DNA of 27,685 bases from Caldivirga sp. UBA161 (GTDB taxonomy: Archaea > Thermoproteota > Thermoprotei > Thermoproteales > Thermocladiaceae): positions 5,950 through 33,634 of the forward strand of contig NZ_DAXS01000039.1 in NCBI RefSeq assembly GCF_002506515.1. Reading direction: 5' to 3'. A program made the position numbers and the translations under genes. Shown here in pieces: positions 1-7,156 of the stretch (position 1 is its first letter; every line of letters starts with the position of its first letter). The notes beneath the pieces are model-generated. The model was not told the origin of the DNA. It worked only from the letters and a program-made list of their open reading frames with translations, and did not search any database.

Positions 1-210
1 TGCTGGCTCATACACCTAACCCCCTGCATCGCTTAAATCATTCTTAGTTAATATTGGTTAGCCAAGTGGATAAATGAACATAACAGCTTGAGTTAAGTAA
101 TCTAAAGTACTTACTGAGGATGCTTAATGCCCTAATGATGAACATTCCCAGCTATTATCCATGGTTGAATAGCCGTATCCTCCTGGAGCGCATTTAATGC
201 ATTTTAACGC

Positions 211-234
211 TTGAAGCCGAGCCCTCAGCTTCAA
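211..234. repeat. Near-perfect inverted repeat, 11-bp arms
   Basis: Arms at 211-221 (TTGAAGCCGAG) and 224-234 (CTCAGCTTCAA) are complementary at 10 of 11 positions around a 2-nt centre. The geometry suits a dimeric regulator's operator or a remnant mobile-element end more than an RNA hairpin, because the loop is too short. No flanking gene obviously uses it. Confidence 0.45.
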
Positions 235-443
235 TTATTATTGAGAAAATGTAAATGACCTTTAATCCACTTCCTGTAGGTACTTCACTATACTATTAAT
301 GACTAAACTTGGTGGGCAGGATTCCTCATCAAACTGCTGTGGTGTTATAAAGCGGAAGTACTTACTTGAAAGATCATAATGCATTTCATTAAGTAAGCTC
401 TAAACTGTAGCAATATTATTTAAATGAAGCCAAATGATTAAAT

Positions 444-483
444 GTGAAGGGGTACTTGAAGTTACCTCCAGGAACCACTTCAC
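444..483. repeat. Imperfect hairpin, 10-bp stem
   Basis: GTGAAGGGGT (444-453) pairs with ACCACTTCAC (474-483) at 9 of 10 positions around a 20-nt loop. The loop itself contains short complementary pieces. The stretch could be a structured RNA or a decayed repeat. There is no promoter or family match to support a call. Confidence 0.3.
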
Positions 484-724
484 TACAGCTTACTTAGATT
501 AATTCTATGGGTGAGCCTATATTGGCACTATGAGTAGTATCAGTGCTATGATTAATATTAGGCTTATTATAGTTACCTTCGTATTTTAATCAAATTATCC
601 CCCATAATTCTTTTAACTTTTAGAGGTTATTTAAAAATTACTCAATGAGTGGGAGGGGTAGAGTATATAATCTATATTTTTAATAATAATCTATTTGTAG
701 TGTACACTTCACATACCAGAAAGC

Positions 725-732
725 TATATAAA
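725..732 (+). promoter_or_regulatory. TATA box of the 767 small gene
   Basis: TATATAAA is centred near 728, which predicts transcription starting near 754. That leaves a very short leader carrying GAGGTGAG (755-762) before the ATG at 767. Confidence 0.6.
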
Positions 733-766
733 GCCTTAACCCCAAGGTGTACTTGAGGTGAGTAAA

Positions 767-973
767 ATGAGCATAAGGGGGTCGGTGAAGATCATAAGTA
801 GTACTCTTAGATCAGTAAGGAGCCCAGTGAAGAATACTAGCGCTAGGTCAAGTAATGGTGCATTGGCGGTTAACCCTGCTGGGGATAAGAGGGTAATTAT
901 AATACCATCAGTGTACCCATCGCCAATAGTGTTAATGTATGATGAGAAAAGCAGGATGTATAAAGTAGCGTAA
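767..973 (+). CDS. Small basic hypothetical protein
   Basis: This is a 68-residue protein from the ATG at 767. A GTG at 758 would add three residues, but GAGGTGAG immediately upstream is a good Shine-Dalgarno match for the ATG. The N-terminal half is rich in Ser, Arg and Lys. The C-terminal half is more hydrophobic, with a RVIIIPSVYPSP-type segment and an ending around YDEKSRMYKVA. I see no signal peptide, Cys pair or known motif and do not recognise the family. A well-placed TATA box and the ribosome binding site argue that it is a real gene. It stands alone, 23 bp before the convergent DUF763 gene. Confidence 0.55.
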   Translation: MSIRGSVKIISSTLRSVRSPVKNTSARSSNGALAVNPAGDKRVIIIPSVYPSPIVLMYDEKSRMYKVA

Positions 974-996
974 TGAACGTTTAAATTAATTATGGC

Positions 997-2166
997 CTAA
1001 TATGTTGGTTTAACTAAATCAACAGGTAGGTTAAGTTTCTTAGCAACCTTAGCAATATGCTTTAAATATGGTTTTAAACCACTATCCTTATTAATATTAT
1101 CAACAACCCTATTTAAAAGGTCAATGACAGTATCGTAGATTTCCTTACTTATTGGGTATGGTGAACCATCCTTACCACCCAATGCAAATGCGAATCTCCT
1201 AGGGTCAAGATTAACTGGGTCAGTCCAATCCACTGGCACCTCATAAATTAACTGCGCTATTAGGGCTAACGCAAGCATGGTGCTAGGTCCCATACCCTTA
1301 ACTAGCAGTAGGTTCCTGAATGAGTCAGTGCCTCTGGCATTCCTTAGGGCCTCTTCACTTATGCTTAACCCCCTATTCACAATAATGTTGAGCCTAGGGT
1401 TATAGTATGATGGTGGTTCATAATTAGCATCACTTATGTAGCTTAAGATAGACTTATTCCCATAACCCCTTAATATGGACTTCACCTTAGCTAAATCCCT
1501 AATCACCTTCACTGAGTCTTGGTTAACAATGTCAACTATTGTTGAACGCGCCTCCTCACTAACACTGCTTACTGTGTTTAATGCGTAATTACTCTTAACA
1601 CCCACAATTCCCTCATGGGGATTATTAATGAAGCTCGTCTCCATCCACCAATGATACCTCCTAGCATACTTAGTCTCTGGGTTAAGGCCTTGTTGAATGA
1701 CAGCCCATGTCCCATCCTCCCCCACAATCATTGAGTGGTGGTAAAGCCTATGCCCATCCTGAAGGGCAACGTTATCTACCTTAGCCACTAATCTAGATGC
1801 TGTTATCAACTCCTCTGAATTAATGTTAAACCTCTTCTCCAACTCCCTTAACTCATCGGGAACCCTTAATGCATACTCCCCCTTACCCCCAACCACCTTG
1901 ATCCCAATGTTTAATGACCCCAACGCCTCCTTAAGCGCGGCGGTGGTTACTGTGGTGCTGCCTGAGGAGTCCCAGTCCATTCCTATTATGTTATTGAAGG
2001 ATTGAAAGAATATTGGGTTACTGAAGAGCCTTATTGCACCCTTAACCCCGTACTCATCATGCATTAACCTAATTATTAATGAGGTTAACTTAATCATTCT
2101 ACTAAATAACCAGGGCGGAACATGCCCCTCATGCAGTGGTAAGTCAGCGAACCCCGTTAACCCCAC
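997..2166 (-). CDS. DUF763 family protein
   Basis: The 389-residue protein opens with the DUF763 signature (GLTGFADLPLHEGHVPPWLF), followed by a conserved MDWDSSGSTTVT block and a GGKDGSPYPI block near residue 340. Around residues 297-311 the pattern KGMGPSTMLALALIA resembles the helix-hairpin-helix GxG turn of nucleic-acid-binding proteins. This suggests, without proof, a nucleic-acid role. The family is widespread in thermophilic archaea and some bacteria and has no established function that I know. The start is GTG at 2166, with a TATA element 26 nt upstream (2189-2196), so the mRNA is probably leaderless. It is divergent from aRF1, with the two promoters about 50 bp apart. Confidence 0.85.
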   Translation of the reverse strand: MGLTGFADLPLHEGHVPPWLFSRMIKLTSLIIRLMHDEYGVKGAIRLFSNPIFFQSFNNIIGMDWDSSGSTTVTTAALKEALGSLNIGIKVVGGKGEYALRVPDELRELEKRFNINSEELITASRLVAKVDNVALQDGHRLYHHSMIVGEDGTWAVIQQGLNPETKYARRYHWWMETSFINNPHEGIVGVKSNYALNTVSSVSEEARSTIVDIVNQDSVKVIRDLAKVKSILRGYGNKSILSYISDANYEPPSYYNPRLNIIVNRGLSISEEALRNARGTDSFRNLLLVKGMGPSTMLALALIAQLIYEVPVDWTDPVNLDPRRFAFALGGKDGSPYPISKEIYDTVIDLLNRVVDNINKDSGLKPYLKHIAKVAKKLNLPVDLVKPTY

Positions 2167-2188
2167 ATTGGTTTTAGCTTAATTAGGC

Positions 2189-2196
2189 TTAATAAA
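2189..2196 (-). promoter_or_regulatory. TATA box of DUF763 gene
   Basis: On the minus strand this reads TTTATTAA, centred about 26 nt before the GTG at 2166, the spacing expected for a leaderless start. Confidence 0.55.
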
Positions 2197-2242
2197 TCAT
2201 TCGATCAGCAACCTGAAGCCGCCTCTACGTGTAGGGGAAAGG

Positions 2243-2250
2243 TTTATAAA
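2243..2250 (+). promoter_or_regulatory. TATA box of aRF1 gene
   Basis: TTTATAAA preceded by purines (GGGGAAAGG, a plausible BRE) predicts a transcription start near 2270-2275. An ATG at 2270 and a GTG at 2273 lie exactly there but read into TAG at 2279, so neither opens the aRF1 frame. Confidence 0.7.
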
Positions 2251-2285
2251 GCATTATCGTTAAAGGCTGATGGTGTTCTAGGTGG

Positions 2286-3429
2286 ATGCACTGGAATAAC
2301 TGATGGTGAGGAGTTAAAGGTAATAATTCAATTACTGAAGCGATACAGGGGTTATGCAACAACCCTAATATCACTCTACATTAATGGGGATAGGCCAATA
2401 CCAGATGTCTTAAACATGCTTAGGAATGAGTGGTCGGTTGCAAGTAACATTAAGGATAAGACCACTAGGACTCATGTTCAAGACGCCTTAGAGAGAATAA
2501 TTAACGCATTAAAGGGTACAGCTAAGGCACCACCCAATGGTTTAGCAGTATTCGGAGGCTTCCACATGGAGAAGCCGGGTAGCTATAAGTGGGTTATGTA
2601 CGCTATAATACCGCCGTACAAGGTAAGTACTTACAAGTATGTCTGTGATACGCACTTCCATACTGAGCTCCTTGAGGACATGATATCAGCATCATCATCA
2701 GTGTTTGGGATAATAGTTATTGAGAGGGGGGAGGCAGTCATAGCATTGCTTAAGGGCAGTTATTGGGAGATTGTGGATAAGGTTGAGTTCTTCGTGCCTA
2801 ATAAGCATCATGCAGGTGGTCAATCAGCCTTAAGGTTTAAGAGGCAGACTGAGCACTTGGCTGAGACCTTCTATAAGCTTGTGGCTGAGGATGCTAATAA
2901 GATTCTGCTTCAAATACCGAACCTTAAGGGTATTATTGTGGCTGGCCCAGGGCCAACTAAGGAGGACTTCCTTAAGGAGGGTGGTTTAGATAGTAGGCTT
3001 ATGGACAAGGTAATTGCAATAGTGCCGGCCTGCTGCGCTGACATTAGTGGCGTATTGGAGGCTATTAAGGCATCTGAGGATAAGCTTAAGGAGACTGAGT
3101 ACGTTAAGGCTAAGAAGCTGATGGAGGAGGTAATGTATATTGCTGTTAAGAAGCCTGACTACATAGTTTACGGTAGGGATAATGTATTGAATGCTATTGA
3201 GAAGGGTATTGCTAAGGTAGTGTTAATAAGTGAGGATATTGGTGATGATGAGATCTTTAAGTTAACAACCATGCTCAGGGGTAAGAAAATAGAATTAGTA
3301 GTCATACCAAGCAGTGTTGAGGAGAGTTTAACCTTAAGCAAAACCTTCGGTGGATACGTAGCAATACTGGCTACTCCATCCTGGATAATTGAGGAGTGGG
3401 AGAACGCCAGCCAAAGTTTAATCCAGTAA
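2286..3429 (+). CDS. prf1: Peptide chain release factor aRF1 (5' end anomalous)
   Basis: This is the archaeal class-1 release factor, which recognises all three stop codons and triggers peptide release on the ribosome. The GGQ motif lies in HHAGGQSALRF, the YxCDxxF element reads YVCDTHF, and the NIKS position reads NIKD. The conserved N-terminal helix and strand (LLKRYRGYATTLISLYI, then RPIPDVLNMLRNEW) begin at about 2332, well before the first in-frame ATG at 2416. A start at 2416 would remove part of domain 1. The frame stays open upstream but has no ATG, GTG or TTG between 2164 and 2416. The ATG at 2286 would need a +1 shift at the TGA at 2301-2303, giving about 380 residues, close to family size. 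Sequence error, a non-canonical start such as ATA at 2296, or recoding are all possible. Confidence 0.9.
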
Positions 3430-3439
3430 GGGTACGGTT

Positions 3440-5320
3440 TCAAGCAACATTAAGCTGCTTATCTAGGGTTGCCTTATACCTACTCCACCACTCATCGTAA
3501 TCAGCCTTACTTTCAAAACTCCACTCCTTAGACCCAATCTCCTTAGCTAATGTTGCAACGACGTCAGCGGCTCTACTGCTCTCCCAGGGCTTGGGCTGGG
3601 CTCCAGCCTTAATTGAGTATTCAGCCAACTCCCTGTAAAGATCCTTATTAGGCTTCATTCCAGTGAATTCAGTGTACATTTTCTCAAGCATTGGTTCAGC
3701 CCAACCCCTATGGAACCTGCATATTCCAGCATCATCAATTAAGGCCTCATTAATAGCCCTATCTAGGGCTGACTTGGCGTAATCCTCAGGCTTCATGAAT
3801 GTGTTGGAGTAGTTTGTCCAGTATCTACCAAGTATGTACATTGGGGCAACCATACCTGGGGTCCAGTAGAAGTTAGGTGTTATGTACCCTGACTCACCGT
3901 AGGCTACGTAAACCACTAGGTCATTGAAGGATTTACCAGTTGCCTTAACCCTATCATTAAACATTTCATTAAGCCTCCTGGCTGAGACCCTAATACCATT
4001 CTCAGCAATCATCTTGAGGATTGGCGTTGACTTATTAACTAGGCCATTAATTAACTCACCAGCCAACTTAGCGTTCTTTAATGAATCCCTCTCAGGTACG
4101 AATTCATAGGGGTTGAAGGCAGGCTTATCGCTTAAGCCAACCTCTTCAGGTTTAAGTAGGCCGTTTTCAATTGAGTCGAAGATCCAGGCCACCATATGAC
4201 CCATTTCTATGGCGTCGAAGCCGTACTCATCAATTAAGTCAACGATTTTAACAGCCTCCTGGAAAATGTAATTACCTATGAATGGGCCGGCAGCATGGAA
4301 TGGTTCATAATCAACCTTCTTACCTCTCCACACCTTCTTACACACCACCGAGCATCCGAAGTCACCGCAATTATACCAGGACTTACTCTTAACGAAGACC
4401 TCATCATTAAACGGCTTCCAGAATAAGTTGATTATGGCTTCAACATGCTTAACCCTAACATCCCTAGGCATGTATATTGACTTATAGCCGAAGAGGGGTA
4501 GTAGCTCCCTGTAGTGCGGGTAATTCACACCAAATGTTCCACCAGTACCCATGCTTGGATCATACCTATACTTAATGGTCTTCTCACTCATTACCTGTAT
4601 GAATGGCTTCTTAAAGGATTCCATAGACATCTTATTAATAAGATTCATGTCGGTTACCTTAATGTACCTAGCCTTAGCCGAACCACCAGCGGCAATGGCT
4701 ACTAAATTATGGCCCTGGGCCATTACAGTACCCGGGCCTCCCCTGGCTGCAGTATCCTCAGCACCAGGCTTAAACTCCCTCCTCCTTGGGTCAACGTCTA
4801 TTGAGAATAATGCGCCATTATAAGTCTTTAATGATGCCTCACCCACCACAATGGCCCTTGCATTATATTTAATGAAGAAGTCGTTGAAGGAATCCATTAA
4901 ATACTTAGTAAAGGCGTAAACGCCATTAAGCCCACTGTAGGAGTACACTGGATTAACTTGCTTCATCTCAACTCCATCGCTTGATATGAATAAGGCAGTG
5001 GGCTTCTCAGAACGCCCCCTCACAACAACTGCATCAATCCCAGAGCCCATGAACTTATAGGCAACACCACCCACTGCAGCGACATGAATTGTCTTAGTCA
5101 TTGGGCTCTTAAAAACCGCAATAACCCTATGTACACCAGGTAACTTGCCTCCAACAAAGGGGCCTATACCAATAATGAAGGGTACACTTGGATCCAGTGG
5201 ATCCTTACTATAAGTACCTTCACTACTCAGTATCCTGACCCCAAGTGTTATTGGTCCCTGAGCCTCAACATTAGTTATGCTTATGCTTCCACTTGATAAG
5301 TCAACGTTAAGTACCTTCAC
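3440..5320 (-). CDS. Tungsten aldehyde:ferredoxin oxidoreductase family, GAPOR-like
   Basis: This 626-residue member of the AOR family binds a tungstobispterin cofactor and one [4Fe-4S] cluster and oxidises an aldehyde using ferredoxin. Likely cluster ligands are C318, C323, C327 and C534 (NCGDFGCSVVC and AGICRF), with a DEYGFDAIEMG pterin-region motif between them. The unusual Cys spacing, the KKVDYEP segment and the ICRFHRGW context resemble glyceraldehyde-3-phosphate:ferredoxin oxidoreductase more than classical AOR. GAPOR replaces GAPDH/PGK in glycolysis of many Thermoproteales. The substrate is an inference. The start is GTG at 5320; an overlapping ATG is out of frame. The promoter is weak. 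The gene is convergent with aRF1, with a 10-nt gap. Confidence 0.85.
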   Translation of the reverse strand: MKVLNVDLSSGSISITNVEAQGPITLGVRILSSEGTYSKDPLDPSVPFIIGIGPFVGGKLPGVHRVIAVFKSPMTKTIHVAAVGGVAYKFMGSGIDAVVVRGRSEKPTALFISSDGVEMKQVNPVYSYSGLNGVYAFTKYLMDSFNDFFIKYNARAIVVGEASLKTYNGALFSIDVDPRRREFKPGAEDTAARGGPGTVMAQGHNLVAIAAGGSAKARYIKVTDMNLINKMSMESFKKPFIQVMSEKTIKYRYDPSMGTGGTFGVNYPHYRELLPLFGYKSIYMPRDVRVKHVEAIINLFWKPFNDEVFVKSKSWYNCGDFGCSVVCKKVWRGKKVDYEPFHAAGPFIGNYIFQEAVKIVDLIDEYGFDAIEMGHMVAWIFDSIENGLLKPEEVGLSDKPAFNPYEFVPERDSLKNAKLAGELINGLVNKSTPILKMIAENGIRVSARRLNEMFNDRVKATGKSFNDLVVYVAYGESGYITPNFYWTPGMVAPMYILGRYWTNYSNTFMKPEDYAKSALDRAINEALIDDAGICRFHRGWAEPMLEKMYTEFTGMKPNKDLYRELAEYSIKAGAQPKPWESSRAADVVATLAKEIGSKEWSFESKADYDEWWSRYKATLDKQLNVA

Positions 5321-5437
5321 ATGCCTAATGCAGTTAACTAATAGAAATACCTTTAGGTTATTAATGGTGTGATGTGGAACACTGGGTGTACCCGTTATAT
5401 ATAAATATATACTTGGTTCTTACCTAGCCGTAGTAAG

Positions 5438-5445
5438 ATTTTTAA
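5438..5445 (+). promoter_or_regulatory. TATA box of thioredoxin-fold/thrB pair
   Basis: ATTTTTAA is centred 27 nt before the ATG at 5469, indicating a leaderless transcript covering both overlapping genes. Confidence 0.6.
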
Positions 5446-5468
5446 CCATATAGTTTAGGGGTTGGGTA

Positions 5469-6248
5469 ATGGAGATAGAGATCTTCGTGCATCCAACATG
5501 CTCAACATGCCATTCCCTAATAAGGCTATTGAAGCAGTGGGGATTCATAAATAAAGTTAAAGTCTACGATACGTCCATTGACCCCCACACAGCCTTAGAG
5601 AGGGGTGTTAGGTCGGTACCAAGCATATTCATAGATGGTGATCTAGTGTTTGCAGGCATTGTGGATTTTAAGAAGCTTAGGGAAATTCTAAACACTGGGC
5701 TACTTACCGAGAAGGTTATGTTAAGTGATGAGGAGTTAATTGAGAGGTTCCTGAGGGGTGTATTAGATTCCGTGGCCACTGCCCTATGGCTCTACATTAA
5801 TGTTAACTGCAGGGCATTCACCAATGACGTGAAGTTCCTTAAGGCAATAACGAACCTATCCACCTACGATGACGGCAACTTAAGTAGATTAATTAATATT
5901 CTTAATGATAATGCTAGGTGCAGGAGTATTGTGGAGGATCATAAGGAGAGGTTCCTTAGGGTAATAGCCATTAACTTCACTAGGGAGGTTTATTGGCTTA
6001 ACGGTAAGGTTAATGGTGCTGATATACTAAGTAACTATAATCTTCAGTCAGTGGCCCATTGGGCCATGGTTAGGGGTTCAGTTAGTAGGGTTGGTTTAGT
6101 GCCGCATAGCCTTAATGATGGTGGATTCAGGGGTAAGATTGAGGAGCTTTGGTCATACATTAGAGTTCACTTCGATGAATTAATGAGTAGGATTGCTTCA
6201 GAGCAGGAGGAGCTTAGGGGTGATTCAGATTGGGTACTGAGGAGTTGA
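5469..6248 (+). CDS. Thioredoxin/glutaredoxin-fold protein with extra C-terminal domain
   Basis: Residues 1-80 form a thioredoxin-like domain. A C-x-x-C redox pair sits at C11/C14 (PTCSTCHS), and a Val-Pro at 50-51 (the cis-Pro loop) precedes SIFIDGDLVFAG. Residues ~85-259 are mostly helical in character and contain two further Cys (NVNCRAF and NARCRSI). I do not recognise a family for this part. A dithiol oxidoreductase, or a sensor using the redox pair, is plausible. Its end overlaps the homoserine kinase start by 19 nt, so the two are translated from one message. There is no signal peptide, so it should be cytoplasmic. The leaderless ATG start is well supported. Confidence 0.75.
   Translation: MEIEIFVHPTCSTCHSLIRLLKQWGFINKVKVYDTSIDPHTALERGVRSVPSIFIDGDLVFAGIVDFKKLREILNTGLLTEKVMLSDEELIERFLRGVLDSVATALWLYINVNCRAFTNDVKFLKAITNLSTYDDGNLSRLINILNDNARCRSIVEDHKERFLRVIAINFTREVYWLNGKVNGADILSNYNLQSVAHWAMVRGSVSRVGLVPHSLNDGGFRGKIEELWSYIRVHFDELMSRIASEQEELRGDSDWVLRS
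6219..6224 (+). promoter_or_regulatory. Internal ribosome binding site deciding thrB start
   Basis: GGTGAT, within GGGGTGAT (6217-6224), matches the anti-SD and lies 5 nt before the TTG at 6230. It selects that codon over the TTG at 6245, which would otherwise give the more typical short N-terminus. Confidence 0.65.
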
Positions 6249-7156
6249 TTGTTGAAGCCCCAGCATCAATAGCTAACCTCGGCCCAGCCTTTGATATAGC
6301 GGCTCTTGCCGTGAATCCACCAAGTGATATTGTTAAGGTTAAGGTAACTGATGGTGACGGCATATTCATACGGAACAGTGGTGAATACGCATTAAGCCTA
6401 CCCAGTGAGAGTAATGGGAACTCAGCATACTTAGTTGCTAATAGGGCTATTGAGTTAGCTGGGTTAAGGAGGGGAATTGATATTGAGGTTATTAAACGCA
6501 TTAAACCAGCCAGTGGGCTGGGGAGTAGTGGGGCAACATCTGCTGCCGTGGCTTATGCATTAAATAAGCTACTTAACTTAGGCTTAAGTGAATGGGATTT
6601 AGTTGAATTAGCCTCCTACGGTGAATTAGCATCAGCTGGAGTGAGGCATATGGATAATGTTGCCGCATCACTATTTGGGGGTTTAGTAATTGTTAATCCA
6701 ATGGTGAGGAGGGTAATTAAGGTTAATTTCCCTGAATTAAGCATTGTGGTAGTTATTGAGGGTTCTAAGCCAAATACTGGATTCATGAGGAGCATCCTAC
6801 CTAAGGCCTATGACTTAGGCGATGTGGTGGCTAATATGGCTAATGTTGCCCAATTAGTGGCGTCAGTATTGATGAATGACTTAGACTTATTCTCAAAGGT
6901 TATCACTAATGATAGGGTTGCAATGCCCTATAGGGTTAAGGCTTATGAGCATTGGGGTACTGTTAAAAATGTCCTTGAAAATCATGGAGCCTTAGGCGTC
7001 ATATTAAGTGGCGCTGGGCCATCAATAGCAGCATTCTTCAAGAAGGAGCCCCATGTTGGTGAAATTAAGGCTGAGTTAATGAAGGCTGGATTAAGTCCAG
7101 TGGTTATTTTAACTAAGCCATCAAATGAGGGGGTTAAGGAGGTTAATCATTATTAA
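6230..7156 (+). CDS. thrB: Homoserine kinase
   Basis: This GHMP-family kinase (308 residues) phosphorylates L-homoserine with ATP, the step before threonine synthase. The N-terminal EAPASIANLGPAFD block is characteristic of homoserine kinase. The ATP-binding motif PASGLGSSGATSA lies at 93-105, and the C-terminal motif is LSGAGPSIAAFF. The start is TTG at 6230, chosen because a GGTGAT ribosome binding site precedes it. Overlap with the upstream thioredoxin-fold gene implies translational coupling. The 3' end overlaps the convergent AOR gene by 14 nt. Other threonine genes are not in the window. Confidence 0.92.
   Translation: MGTEELIVEAPASIANLGPAFDIAALAVNPPSDIVKVKVTDGDGIFIRNSGEYALSLPSESNGNSAYLVANRAIELAGLRRGIDIEVIKRIKPASGLGSSGATSAAVAYALNKLLNLGLSEWDLVELASYGELASAGVRHMDNVAASLFGGLVIVNPMVRRVIKVNFPELSIVVVIEGSKPNTGFMRSILPKAYDLGDVVANMANVAQLVASVLMNDLDLFSKVITNDRVAMPYRVKAYEHWGTVKNVLENHGALGVILSGAGPSIAAFFKKEPHVGEIKAELMKAGLSPVVILTKPSNEGVKEVNHY

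Larger units (their letters stand above)
1..757. other. Gene-poor AT-rich left end
   Basis: I find no ORF here with recognisable protein features on either strand. No tRNA-like cloverleaf, CRISPR repeat or rRNA is visible. The stretch holds a near-perfect inverted repeat (211-234), a second stem (444-483), and five copies of the hexamer GTACTT at 107, 280, 358, 452 and 749. The reverse strand of about 1-240 has short stretches of plausible coding triplets interrupted by stops, which could be a decayed gene, but I cannot assign a family. The last ~40 bases hold the promoter of the small gene at 767. Confidence 0.5.

Noticed and set aside
2416..3429. aRF1 starting at the ATG at 2416
   Set aside because: It would cut off conserved domain-1 sequence that is clearly present and in frame upstream, and it lies about 140 nt from the predicted transcription start.
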